DNA of 64,000 bases, from positions 16,617,516-16,681,515 of the forward strand of contig CM054114.1 of the NCBI GenBank assembly GCA_028673005.1, in the 5' to 3' direction. The notes beneath the pieces are model-generated. The model was not told where the DNA came from and searched no databases. It saw only the letters and a list, made by a program, of their open reading frames with translations. The position numbers and the translations under genes were made by a program. Below, in pieces: positions 1-10,676 of this stretch. Positions within the stretch are counted from its first letter, which is position 1. Each line of letters begins with the position of its first letter. Source of the DNA: Tanypteryx hageni. Taxonomy: Eukaryota; Arthropoda; Insecta; Odonata; Petaluridae.

Positions 1-91
1 TGCCAGCGCCGGGTTTTCCTCCTCCCTTGTGTGATCGGCGTGGAAGGAGCTATGGCTATAATAAATGAAGAGGTTGATCAGACAAAAATAT
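1..91 (+). repeat. Short interspersed repeat (partial)
   Basis: A block reading roughly tggaaggagctatggctata followed by a gaagaggttgat stretch. The same text recurs at about 53396-53450 (+) and, reversed, at 37370-37420, inside the two arms of the large inverted repeat. There it is joined to a further segment (tcctgcgaaagtaggatttt...) that is absent here. It ends where the LINE reading frame begins. No tRNA-like promoter boxes could be confirmed, so calling it a SINE would be a guess. Confidence 0.5.
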
Positions 92-1301
92 ACAAACACG
101 GATTCCGAAAAGGTAGATTATGTGAAACTCAACTCGGTTTTTCGTGAATGATTTATTGCGATGCGGAGAAAAAAATATCCAGGGCGATTCTATTTTAATT
201 GACTTCAGGAAGGCGTTTGATAAGGTCCCACATCGGAATTTGATAGCGAAGCACGTAAAATACTGTATCAACCCGAAAATTGCGAATTGGGTGAGAGATT
301 TCCTCAGGAAGAGAGAACAGATAGTGGTCATTAATGGAATGTACTTGTCCCCCTTTCAAGTCGGGTCACGTGTTCCTCAGAGAAGTTTATTGGGCCCTCT
401 ACTATTCCTAATTTATGTAAATGGTATTTTTTCGGTGGTAGTAGTAAAATCAGACTCTTCTCAGATGACACCGCCATATATGTTTAAGGAGATAATCAAC
501 CGAGATGGCAATCAGTCGCTGTAGGAAGATTTAAAAGCCATTTCCGCATGGTGTAAGGAATGGAGCATTGAAATGAAATACAGTAAATGTGCAGTAGTAC
601 TGTTGTGGAGAAGTAAGAATAGAGAATTAGGTTTCGAGTACAAAATCGATACAAGGAATATTCAAGCAGCTGAACATATAAAATATTTAGGAGTTACTAT
701 TTGTCGTGACCATTCGTTGAGAATGCACATTCATCGTGTTATAGGTGCAGCTAACAGGAAACTCCTTTATAGGCAGAATAGTGCGGAATAGTACAGAGAA
801 AGACCGCGTAGCTTGTTATTTTTCACTAATTAGAACGAAGGTGAAATATGCCTCCATTATATGGGATCCGTATGAGGAGGACTATAAAATGAAGTTAGAA
901 TGGGTACAGCGGAGAGCAGGCAGGTTCGTTAAACAAAAGTACGAACATATGGAGAGCGTCACATCATTATTGAAGCATTTAAAATGGAGACCTCTGGAAG
1001 GCAGTAGAATGTGCTCAAGGTTAAGGCTCCTAAATAAATACAGATCAGAATATCTAGCAGAAGATGTAGTGGCAGTAATTGAGGCTCCAACGTACATAGG
1101 TAGAAACGATCATGGCGATAAGATACGTGAGATCCATTGTAGGACGGAACGTTATAGAGGCTCCTTCTTTCCGAGAACAATACGAGACCATAACTGGCAA
1201 GATAAATCTGCGAGTAATAACTGTTAGGTGTGCCTCGGTGCAGTGCACCCTCTGCCATCCACCAGAATGGTGAATTGCAGGGTAACATGCAGATGTAGAT
1301 A
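92..1301 (+). pseudogene. LINE reverse transcriptase fragment, frameshifted (CR1/L2/Jockey-like)
   Basis: Broken reverse transcriptase of a non-LTR retrotransposon. The finger/palm part starts with QHGFRKGR (about 92-115). After one shift it continues as IDFRKAFDKVPHRNL (about 195-240, RT motif A region) and then VPQRSLLGPLLFLIYVNGI (370-427, motif B; the family has GVPQGSVLGP). The YADD box is lost at about 450-480, where the frame breaks. The thumb part continues at 573-791 (HIKYLGVTI) and 745-1227 (LEWVQRRAGRFV, the conserved LINE C-terminal QRRAARF motif). The end at about 1290-1301 (tgcagatgtagataag) looks like a short iterated LINE tail. The endonuclease is absent, so the copy is 5'-truncated. 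At least three frame breaks make it inactive. The exact clade cannot be settled by eye. Confidence 0.85.
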
Positions 1302-2628
1302 AGTGAGGAACGTGAGGAGCTGTGGGATTTTTCAGTCTCCAGTGCTACAAAATTTTGGGCAAGATTTCACTATTTATTTTTTCCTGACTGTGCCAGATTT
1401 GACAAAGCATTTTTCTTTATATCATTCTTAGCTTTTAACGATCTTAAATAATAATAATATTTATTATGTATTTCTTAAATTACCTCCAAGTTACATTGAT
1501 AAGTCATATTTGCCGATGATAAACAGATTAGGGTCTTTGTTAAGATCGTGACGAGATGGTGTGACTGATTGACATTTTAATGACACTGTAATTGTTGCAA
1601 ATAGTATGACATGTTACGCTATATTAATTTATTTCGGCTATTTGTATTTTACTATAGTGATGTGTTAATAAAATTCTGAAAAATATATTTCAACATATAT
1701 TTGCTGTGAAACAATTTGAAAAATATTTCAATTAATCTAAAAGATAGCCTACTACCGGGTGGTTTTGGTAGCTTAAGTTGCCTTCGTAAACGAATTTAAA
1801 ACTAACAGGCAAATACTACACCAAATATTTAGCTCTGATCCGCCGTCGGATTCCAAATTGTCAGTTATTTATTTATATTTTCTGTATTTGATAAATAAAC
1901 TACTACTGCCACTCCATGGTTTTGGGAAGTGTGTTGAGAGTTTTTTCAAATGTTAGACTTTGGTAGGAACAAGCCGTACACAGCGCGAGTTCAATGATAA
2001 AATTCCACACCAAACCCCGTATTTCACGTAATTTAATATATTCTGATAACAGAAGGACCATTTTAATGTACTTATCAGTCTTTTTATATGTCAATATATT
2101 CCTACAAGTGTATCGTTGATATTGATATTAAGGTTACGATACATGATATATATCGGTACATAATATTTTTGTAATCCCAAATTTACAGCCAAGTAAAACT
2201 GCCGTTTGCGTCTTTGATGATTCGCGGTGCGTGCGTACGTGTCAATCAGTCATGACGGTAATTTCGCGGAAGATGATAAACATTCAGCGAGGACTCTCGC
2301 AATTTATTATCTTATATATATGGACTCCACTTGACTCAAATAATATGTATTGACTATGTAAACGGGTTTTCGCGACCGAACCCTAACGTAAGTCGGGGAT
2401 TGTCTGTATATGGTGTTTCTGTTTTTATGAATGCACCGACGATGAAGTGTTATTTAACTTGCGCCAATGAATTTTATGAAACTGTAAAATAACATTTTTT
2501 CGGAGATTATGCATAAGTTTGGAGCTTAGTCTTTGTTTCATTAAATTGTCAATTTATTGAGAATCTTCATCAAATTCAGTTCATAACTACATAATTACGT
2601 TAACTCATCTTGTTCTTTTCTTTATCAG
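1302..2628. other. AT-rich intronic sequence, upstream of exon 2629
   Basis: No convincing reading frame. The block at about 1825-1900 (gctctgatccgccgtcggat...) matches, in the same orientation relative to the gene, the intron after the membrane-span exon in the - strand copies (about 42000 and 63725). This part is therefore read as the equivalent intron of the + copy. The membrane-span exon itself is not visible; it may lie left of the window, beyond the LINE insertion. The stretch before the exon (about 2560-2628) also matches the - copies. Confidence 0.5.
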
Positions 2629-2720
2629 AATGAAGATAAATCTCCAAAGGGAATTTTGAAGCATCATAAACGGGAACAGCAACATGTGAGTGTTTTTCAT
2701 GATGTTCTGATTTTTCTGCA
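2360..2720 (+). repeat. Duplicated intron segment around microexon, copy A
   Basis: Intron flanks of the 2629 exon closely match those of the 8027 exon (about 7755-8120): both contain gaaccc-taacgtaagtc, a tctgtatat-gtgt block, a tactacat block before the acceptor, and ttctgcatt...tctgatgcctg after the donor. This suggests an ancient tandem duplication of an exon with its introns. Confidence 0.55.
2629..2685 (+). CDS. Microexon of putative PP1-docking membrane protein, + copy (SILK exon)
   Basis: A 57-nt, phase 0-0 exon encoding 19 residues, NEDKSPKGILKHHKREQQH. It is preceded by a pyrimidine-rich acceptor (ttgttcttttctttatcag) and followed by a strong donor (gtgagtg). The matching exon in the - strand paralogue (63620-63570) reads NEVIPAGILKKHQDHQQ, with homologous intron sequence on both sides; this supports a real exon over a chance frame. 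GILK fits the [G/S]IL[K/R] 'SILK' motif used by some protein phosphatase 1 partners, which in those proteins lies N-terminal to an RVxF motif; here RVxF follows two exons later. The charged, hydrophilic content suits a cytoplasmic region just after a membrane span. Function is inferred from motifs only. Confidence 0.65.
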
Positions 2721-3529
2721 TTCCATTTACTCTGATGCCTGAATGCATTTTATGGTTGCAATCATAAAAGAAAATCTTTTATTTTGAGAGAAAGAAATTT
2801 TAAAAAATTTTGCTACGTTGATAGTAGTCAAGCCTGATCACGAAATTGTCCCATTAGTCTTAATTTAATTTTTTTGAAATTGGAATAAAAAAATTAGTAG
2901 TGTTTTGCCATTAGCTATTTTCCAGGATGAATATAAAGACGTTTAATGCACAAGCTTAGCTTTAAAAATATGCTATGGGCTCTATGTCCTTCGAGTTGTA
3001 AGCCGTTATTGTCAGTCCCATTGCTAGAATGGACAGATGAAGGCAGTCACCCCTTTAATCAAATAGGAAATAAGAGAGAAATGGTCAGCATTTCGGTACT
3101 GATGTTATTCTTAGCATGGCTGACACACGACAAAGCGAACAATCAGAAAGCAGTTATATATTGAAGCACTTCCATAATTGGCCAAAGGAAGGGGTGTGCA
3201 GGAATGTCTAACTTCAGTATCTGCGGATTCAGCCTTCTACGAGTTGTTTAATATATCCTAATTCCCATTTCAGAGAGTCAATTACGATATTTATTATTTA
3301 TTCCATACCAAGTGTGCAACTTGCCGCAATTCACCATTTATGCGTAAATATCACAACAAATTGACCAGAATTTATGGTGATTATTATAATATGGCAATAA
3401 ACACAATCAAAATCTATTTCGTTATTGTATACTACGGCGAAATAGATATGGATTAAGAGAATACTCCTAAGCCGCAAGGAATATTCTCTAAATTTATCCA
3501 ATCCCTAGAATTCTATCCCACCCGGTCAA
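2721..3529. other. Intronic sequence, no feature recognised
   Basis: AT-rich sequence with scattered stops in all frames. A short 72-codon frame at 2946-3164 has no recognisable motif or splice context and is not called. Confidence 0.4.
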
Positions 3530-4110
3530 TAATAGTTATTTACGGACTAACAAGTAAGTGAAATGATGTCTCCCCATTTTATCCTGGAGAAAGTTATACA
3601 TTGTATAAGTGGCGACTTTTACCGAGGGCCCCTTCCGTTCTAGCTATGCTGCTGTACTGTATACAAATACAAATCGGTGTTTTTAAAATCGCTATACCTA
3701 TTGTGGTGGTTCTCCTCTTCCTTATCCAGTTGCACAATAAAATGTAGTATTTCTTCTAAATGAGAATGTGAAATGATATTCCATGAAAGTCTCCTTAGTT
3801 TTTTTCCAATTCAAGATACAACTTGAGTAGAATTAACAGATTCGTCATTAAAGGAGCCGTATAAGGTAAAATTATCAGCCAAATATATGAGAGGTCAAGG
3901 GTGCGGTAATGGATCAAACATGTAGATGCACAAATCAAGATTCCCTGTAGTGCTGGTTCTTTAAATTGTGAACAACGGTGCAAAAAATATACTTCAAAAG
4001 AATTGGTTTCTTTACTGCTGTGAAAGAGCTTTATAATTTCTCCTCTGCGTCTAAAAAACGGTGGGAAGTGTTGAACAAGTATGTTTCCAGAAGGAGCTTA
4101 ACTCTTATCT
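3530..4110 (-). repeat. Interspersed repeat, shared with at least four other sites
   Basis: The block with ggtaaaattatcagccaaat and catgtagatgcacaaatc is repeated in reverse at about 40080-40470 and 61200-61550. More diverged versions lie at 36940-37260 and 53560-53730 in the inverted-repeat arms. It shows no coding potential and may be a non-autonomous transposon or part of a larger one. Confidence 0.55.
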
Positions 4111-4439
4111 GGGCAAGCTATTTTACCAACTCTGAGACTCACAGTTGATTACAATGCATTGGAAGGATTGAAGAGCAGTAATACTTTCAGCAAATATAAT
4201 TTATTTATTTACCAAAGACATAAAATGGCAATTAAAATATTTTGCTACAAAATATATTACAAAAATATAAGTTTTTTGAACAATATGGAAATTATTTTAT
4301 CGCTTTTTTACAGTTGAAGCAGAAAATTCTTTTAATGCTGCGTTCGTTGCAAACATTATTTCTACATTAACTACTACATAGTTTTTGCAGCATGCTTATA
4401 CTTGTTGTGCACGTATTGCTACGGTGACTATATCTTCCA

Positions 4440-6240
4440 AACCAAAATTCGGGACACATGGTAAACAAATAATTTTTTCTTATTCGTGAATTTATTTTTA
4501 TGAAAATTTCTACAAAAGTATAAAAATTAAATCACATATAACGATTCGCCTTTATTAAAAAGAATAAAATGAAAAAATACAAAATTCAGCAAAAAATATT
4601 TATATATAACCAGTTAATACAATATTTGTTTTTAATTTTGTCATTCATCTACTGCTGAAGTTGATCGCATATTGTTCCACTCGTATTTGTTGAAAGAATT
4701 CAGCTTACTCAATAATTGTTTAATGTTCTTAATTTTTTTAAAACATATCTTAGCAAGTCTCGCTGTAATTCATTTGGATTGTCAGGAGATATTTTATGGT
4801 TTCAATAGACATCGATCCTCAACAGTTCTTAATAAGCAAAAATTACCTCTCTATCGAAGCGTTAGTACTTGGAAGAGAGACGACGAATTCGCACATATTC
4901 TGTGTTTGGAATAATAATGTTTTTATGACAAAAATCTATAAGTATGTACATTTAACCATCTCTGATCTATAGATATTTTCTCCTTGTCCCATTCGTTTAG
5001 CAAGTCCTTATTAAGATACGAATTCAGGACACACAGTTCATTAAAAAATTTTGATGGATTGCTGGAATGAATACCATCGTTAGCACATTTCTTCTCCAAT
5101 TCTTTTACTTTGGGCGGCAATAACTTAGATATTTTTCTCTCGTCCAAATTCTTATACAGGCGCAACAATTCACATGCGGCTTCCCCTCCATTTTGGAAAT
5201 AGCATCATGGAAAATATTGGCAACATTGTGTAAGAATCAGAACCAAAGTACTGATTTGGGATCTTAGAAAAATTTCTTAAGATTAACGGGTGCATTTTAA
5301 CTGATAATAAATAAACTCGTAGCGGTTGAAGCATTATTAGTATTCTTTCAAGAGTAGGCATCAGTCACAGAAATCTTGTGTTCAAATACGACAAAATTTG
5401 TCGATAAAATCACAAAATAATTTCAGTGCCTCCACTCGTATCGTGTAAATATGAACAAATCTGAATATTTTTTCAATAACTACTTCCACATCAACTGGAA
5501 GAACATCAGACGCATTTTAATGCAAATGTGTGTCATCTCCACCAATGTTCTACTACAGTTGTCCGATGATTTCGGAAAAGATTCTTAGAACCTGTACGTT
5601 TTGCAACTTCAAAGCTAGTATTGGTATTATCAGCTGATATGCCAACAATCTTATCAACAAGTCTGCTGTGACTTAGAACAGAGAAATATAATCATTCAAT
5701 TGGTTAATTGTCTTACCTTGCAGGACGTCAAGTTCAAGAACTTTCACATTGACTCCAGTATTTTATGTGGTTAGATGAATCTATCATAATGGTGAAACAC
5801 GAAGTTTCACCCAATTCCTGTTGCAACCTCTTTTGAGTTTCTGGAGTAATAACGTTTTTCACAATTGCTTCGCTTTTTGCTCGTGATGATGAAAATTTAT
5901 CTACAAACAATGTGGAAATTATCTTAGAGGTGCAATCTAAAAATCTGAAACAATTATTGTTTTAGTTGTGATACCGCTTCATTTGCCACAAGCTCCATTA
6001 TAACAGAATAATCTTCTGTAAGAAATTTCTTAATTGAAGCAATGGAAGCTACAAAGCTGACAGCTAACTGATGTTTCTTTGATTGCATATGTAGTCTGAT
6101 GTCAGATTTCCCACAATGAGCAAAGTTTATCTCAATATTGCATTGGGTGCAGAATGTTACGTATGGATTGTGACGCTTCTTAAAAAAGGATATTCCTTTT
6201 ACAAAGCCTCTTTAAAAGTACACTTTATTTCCTTGCCATT
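4440..6240 (-). pseudogene. hAT-like transposase pseudogene, near full span
   Basis: Read on the - strand. A BED-type zinc finger comes first (about 6180-6090; FCTQCNIEINFAHCGKSDI then RLHMQSKKH, i.e. C-x2-C...H-x4-H). The catalytic core follows (EAIVKNVITPETQ, about 5880-5820; FTIMIDSS, a D of the core, about 5790). Next is a linker with FYRQILSYLNTRFLxLMPTLERIL (5420-5320), then KFFNELCVLNSYLNKDLLNEW (5075-5000), and a hAT dimerisation region beginning LPSTNASIERYF (about 4905-4850). Several stops and shifts break it. The stretch 4440-4650 is the noncoding end, which recurs at about 40510 and 61565. Copies of the same family lie at 40745-41700 and 61690-63420. It lies in an intron of the + strand gene, antisense to it. 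Confidence 0.75.
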
Positions 6241-7074
6241 TGCACCCATTTATACAATAAAATAAAATTCTATAATCAGACAATTTTAACACACATCGAA
6301 CAACTCAGAACTACAGGCAAAGTAACAATAATATTGAAATGCTCACCGTCGTTATCACCTCGTCTTGCAGTCGATCAACTTTGTCTTGTTGCCACAACTG
6401 CGCAGGTTATTATATTAGTGTACGCATCGCGGTGTTCGCGGGCTTTTCGACTGTAGAAAGACTAGAAACTTCGCTTCCAATCGTCGTTCCGCGCCACCCG
6501 CGCCGTAAACGCATACTTATCATTATGTATAGACGTTTCTTACAGAGGAGGAGGATACTAATGTTTAGGCACTTCCAGATGAGCTGGAGATTCGAAATTT
6601 TTTTCATAGGTGGCATTTTGTGCAAAACCGACTAGAAAAAACGAAATCTTGAAAAAGTGCAGTAATGCGGCCGCTAAAAATTTGCAATTGTTTAAAAAAA
6701 TTTTCAAGGTTTGTGTATTTCCGCATGCGCTACGGAATTTAAAGTTTTTTTATAAGTAAAATTCGTAAAAAAACGAAATAAAGATTATACAAATTTTGAT
6801 AATTTAATTTGTTTGGCAGTTAAATATTCTTAAAGTTTATACAAATAGATAACAGTTTAGGTACTACGGGATGAGCTAGGATGCTGAAATTTTCAAGTTA
6901 TTTACAGAGTAGTGCATTTGCACAAATAAACATATGAATCTCTCCATAAACATATTGCAGCGGCCGTTAATAATGTTTAAAATTTAAACAATTGGAAAAA
7001 TATTTTTTCACTTCTAGAAGTACTACAACTTTAAAATTTGGCAAAAACTTCTAGCATTAGTACCCCATAATAAT
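6241..7074. other. Intronic AT-rich sequence, possible outer part of a piggyBac relic
   Basis: Contains two gcggccg blocks (6667, 6960) and a - strand frame at 6625-6410 without a recognisable domain. Position suggests it is part of the adjacent piggyBac relic, but no conserved motif confirms this. Confidence 0.3.
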
Positions 7075-7450
7075 TTAGTAAATCCGAAAAGTGAAGAAGC
7101 CTCTTATAGTGCTTTGTTCGGAATAAATTTTGAAGGGATGAATTTCTTATTTTTACTGACAGTTCCTACCAATGTTAGCACATTTGAAAGAAGTTTTTTT
7201 GCAAATTCAAGATCTGTGAAATAATTATCGCAGGTGATATTGCTATTAGTTCCACTGAAAATTTCTGTCAGTGACTAAACAACAAATGATCCTAAATTAT
7301 ATGCCCTATTTTCTCATTTGCCTAAATACGGTATTCCATACAAGGAGTAAAAATTTTGGAGTCACAAAGCCACCAGATTTTCATACCATATTTGTCAGGC
7401 TTCGAAGGTTCTTTTGATACTCATCCAGTACATAAGACGAAAACAAATAT
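7075..7450 (-). pseudogene. piggyBac-type transposase fragment
   Basis: The - strand at 7260-7140 reads SGTNSNITCDNYFTDLEFAK followed by LLSNVLTLVGTVSKNKK. This is the hallmark piggyBac segment that ends the catalytic region (family pattern G-x-N-x-T-x-DNYFTS...LTLVGT-x-RKNK), with one of the family's catalytic aspartates in DNYF. It is preceded (7445-7300) by a stop-broken stretch with YGIPYLGK. Many stops make it dead. A sequence reading gtaacccttttccggg on the - strand near 7728 resembles a piggyBac end (TTAA-CCC) with a decayed TTAA; this is weak. Confidence 0.75.
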
Positions 7451-7754
7451 ATGTATATTATATTAAAATGTAGAGAAAGAGGGAAGGAGATCGAAATTGG
7501 ATGGAGACTCCAAGGCTCACGTTGCCCATTAGCGTAACTTATAGATTTATTATTTTTTTCTAGAATTCAGAATTTAAAAAAACATATACGATATCGCACA
7601 TAGTTGAGTATGAAAAAATAATAGAAGTCTAAATTTTATAGAAATGTACTTCCTAATTTCGAGGAGAAATTAGAGAAAGACTAACATAGTGAGCCTGGAA
7701 TGCTCACCTTGCCCGGAAAAGGGTTACAAAGTACCGAAAACTAGTACAATAAAT

Positions 7755-8120
7755 TATTAACTGAACCCTTACGTAAGTCTGAGACTCTCTGTATATAGTG
7801 TATCAAGCACTTGCAGAATGCACCAACAACTCATGCACTAAATAAAGTACATATTAAGAAATTATGTGACTCAGCACTTGTGCAAAAGAAATATTTTATG
7901 CACCTTAAGATATTTTTTTCTGGGATTAGGCATAGGTTTTCAGCTTTGTCTTTTGTAATTTTTTTGAAAAACTTCATTTCATGACTACATATTGATATTA
8001 AGTTCTCTTGTTCTTTTCTTATTCAGGCTGGAGTGCAAGGCCAACCGGCTGAAAAACATGTGAGTGTCTTTAATAAAGTATTGCTTTCGTACTGAAGTTT
8101 CTGCATTCAATTTATTCTGA
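7755..8120 (+). repeat. Duplicated intron segment around microexon, copy B
   Basis: Partner of the segment at 2360-2720. Similarity covers the upstream intron, the branch/acceptor region and the downstream intron, while the exons themselves have diverged. Confidence 0.55.
8027..8059 (+). CDS. Microexon of putative PP1-docking membrane protein, + copy (short exon)
   Basis: A 33-nt, phase 0-0 exon encoding AGVQGQPAEKH. The acceptor is strong (ttgttcttttcttattcag) and the donor is gtgagtg. The counterpart in the - strand paralogue (60909-60844) is 22 codons long, starts with Ala-Glu-Glu-Gln and ends GSQPPEKR, so the ends match and the middle differs in length. Its last residues, Lys-His, join the next exon to form KHVRF. 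The exon is tiny, so single-copy evidence would be weak; the paralogue and matching phase raise confidence. Confidence 0.6.
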
Positions 8121-8546
8121 TGCCTGTGCTAATCATAGAAGAAAATCCTTTTTATCCCAAACATTTCTATGCATAAAATCACTGGCACTTCCCATTAATT
8201 GACAATTTTAACTTTTCGTTTTTGACTGCTACCTCCCTGCCCTCCACCTTCTTCTCCCAATGTCCCGGTTTGGTTTTTGATGTGAAACTATTAAAATGTG
8301 TATGTATATATATATACACATATTATAAAAGACGTCCCACTCTGACACCCTGACTATATGGTAAGCCTATATATAGTTAATAATAAAACAATAAATACAT
8401 AATTATAAAGTCAACAATAAAAAATTAGTTCTCCCATTACAAGATTGAAAATATAAATCAAAATTATCTGCTGAATTTCCATTTATATTTTTTATAATGT
8501 TTAGATGCCTCTACTAGTTTCCTTACTTTACCATATTTTTTCCCAG

Positions 8547-8603
8547 GTCCGGTTTTATGATGAAAGCACAACAGGCATCACAGGACCCACGGCGCTGAAA
8601 TTG
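8547..8603 (+). CDS. Microexon of putative PP1-docking membrane protein, + copy (RVxF exon)
   Basis: A 57-nt, phase 0-0 exon encoding VRFYDESTTGITGPTALKL, after acceptor atattttttcccag and before donor gtaaatc. The - strand paralogue has the exact counterpart at 60565-60512 (VRFRDEVTASNGNGHPEL), also after a pyrimidine run ending ccccag and before gtaaat. Joined to the preceding exon it gives KHVRF (here) or KRVRF (paralogue). Both fit [K/R]-x(0,1)-[V/I]-x-[F/W], the RVxF motif that binds a hydrophobic groove of protein phosphatase 1. Conservation of this short core while the rest drifts suggests selection on it. Actual PP1 binding is an inference. Confidence 0.65.
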
Positions 8604-8942
8604 GTAAATCCCATTTTTATTGAAATATCTAATGCATTAAATTTTCTGCTCAGATTAGGGTTGAGTCAGCTACTATAAAATTTAATGAGAATCAAAGATA
8701 GATAAATACTTCAATATTAGTAGGATCTCAAGAAAATGTTCAGGTTGAATCTTTGCTGAATCAATTTCAAAATGTTGTTAGAATTAACAGGAAAGAGTAT
8801 TTGGCAATATTGGGAAACAAAAATACAATCAGGCAGAACTTGCATTTGTTGCTACACAGGTTACAGTTGCCTTTTTTAAAATGTCATTTATCTTGACTCA
8901 ATTGAGAACATACCTATATTTAAAACCCTATTTTAAAAGATA
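8604..8942. other. Intron sequence, nothing recognised
   Basis: AT-rich, no frame or repeat recognised before the Tigger-like terminus at 8943. Confidence 0.4.
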
Positions 8943-9479
8943 CACTAAAACCTCGTTATATCTAAGTTCAAGGGACCACAAAAATACGAATTCAAATTAT
9001 CCGGGTTCGAAATAAACGAACTTTTAAAAAATCGAAATTTCTTATGATATAGTCGTATCTATCCGTTCTGCTACAAAACTATTGACCTTACAAGTTCGTA
9101 CACAAGGCGAATTCATGAACAGAGCTGAAGTGAACACTTAAATTTTCCCAGTGTATATTTCAAGTTACTCTTTTACACCACGTTTAAAATAAAAGACTTT
9201 CAACCGCACGTACTCAGCTACAAGATTCCGAAAATACATGCTAAAAAGATTGGGAAAACGATTTAAATTTAAATAATAAAGAATTTAAATAATAAAGACG
9301 CAAACATAATTTAATGACTTTTTAATTTAATAAATATAGATTTCAGTTCTTCATACTTACTTATATTTTGAAAACTTTGAAGGCTTTAACACAATATAAT
9401 GACTTTTTAATCTAATGCAAAAAATTTAAATTTTTCATATTTGCAAGTATATTAATAAGGATTTAGTTTTACCTTCTAG

Positions 9480-9873
9480 ATAAGTATGCAAATGATTTTT
9501 TTAGACATTAAATCACACAAAAATGCAACATTTCTGCAGAAATCTTTTTTCAAAATTTCACAAGGTTCATTCTGTTCTTCGAAAAAGTTCGTGACTTGTT
9601 TTCGCAAAGCTAAAAGATTTTCTAGTACTTGACCTTGTGACAACCAGCTTACTTAATGGTTTGGAAGATCTACACTAAATGTTTCATCGTCATATTGAAG
9701 CACTGGCGATGCCGTGAAGCATTTGCTCGAATGTAGTACACAATACCAATAACTATACGTGATGTGTCATTTAAAACGAGATTTGGCGCAAAGATTCTGT
9801 TGATGCAAAATACATATCTTTTGTTTGTTATTTCTGTAACTTTCATGCTAAAATCATATGGGGATGCAGGCAC
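9480..9873 (-). pseudogene. hAT-like (GTF2I-repeat/ZBED type) transposase fragment
   Basis: On the - strand, VYYIRANASRHRQC (about 9745-9705) and SWLSQGQVLENLLALRK (9655-9605) are followed by QVTNFFEEQNEP and NVAFLCDLMSK. This order (NxIRA...HRQF...RWLSRGxVL...LRxE...FL...AFLADI) is characteristic of hAT transposases related to GTF2I-repeat-domain/ZBED proteins. A stop and a shift interrupt it, and the zinc finger and dimerisation ends are absent. Confidence 0.65.
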
Positions 9874-10097
9874 TGTTTATCTGTTTTGTGGAGTCTCTCA
9901 CTCTTGAGATATTTTTCCTTATGCGTCAACACTTGAGAGCTATATGGAAAGGAAGGAGGAATGGTCTTCGGATCTGGGCTAGTGCTTGGTTCAGCATTTC
10001 ATGAGAACAACATAAGTTGTGCGGAAGCAGCTATCGTTTATTATTTTCCGTTGTTACTTTTGTTTAATTTCTAACATTAAAAGAGTCAAACTTATCA

Positions 10098-10245
10098 TGG
10101 CGTCATTAGAAAAACGCAAGCAATAACTGGTGATGAAAAGTAGACTGAAATATTACTTGAATGTGATTCGGAAGAAAGTGTCAGTTCAGAGACTGATAGT
10201 GAAAATAACATTGAAGATCATGCTCATATTACTATGGTAAAAAGT
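10098..10245 (+). pseudogene. Acidic N-terminal transposase-like fragment
   Basis: MASLEKRKQ, then after a one-base shift ITGDEK, a stop, TEILLECDSEESVSSETDS and so on. The acidic Ser/Asp/Glu run after a basic start resembles the N-termini of piggyBac transposases, but no catalytic motif is present. The TIRs around it are Tigger-like, so the family is uncertain. Confidence 0.35.
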
Positions 10246-10676
10246 TTTATTTTTATTTTTTGAGTGGGTTAATAAAAATTTACGAGGAAGATGTAGAAAT
10301 CTTCGATAAAGCAGTATACGTGAAGTAATCCGAGAACCTGGAATAAAGGTCTAGTAATGCAAGGATATGGTGATTCCTTTATTTGTATCATATGCAATTT
10401 TATTCCACGTTGAATACTAAATAAGTAAAAAGAAGTTACATGTTAGGGGGGCAGTGTATATTTCCACTTAAACGCACAATATGGGAAAAGGTTTTGAATT
10501 AAACGAAATGTTCGCGAGTCATTGGACCAGATCTTCGCTTTCATTGCAAACGTATTTTGAATAAACCGTACTAAAAAGTACGCAAAATCCTATGATGTTG
10601 GCATGGGACTGCTCTTAGCTTCGAATTACAAGCAATTTCAAATTATTCGGGATCAAAATAAAGAGGTTTTACTGTA

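Larger units (their letters stand above)
8943..10674 (+). mobile_element. pogo/Tigger-type DNA transposon with terminal inverted repeats
   Basis: The left end reads CACTAAAACCTCGTTATA and the right end, reversed, CAGTAAAACCTCTTTAT; each is flanked by TA (8941-8942 and 10675-10676). TIRs of this kind (CAGTAxAACCTC...) with TA duplication are typical of pogo/Tigger relatives. The interior carries no intact transposase: it holds a - strand hAT-type fragment (9873-9480) and a short + strand acidic frame (10098-10245). It is best read as a decayed or composite element. Confidence 0.6.
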
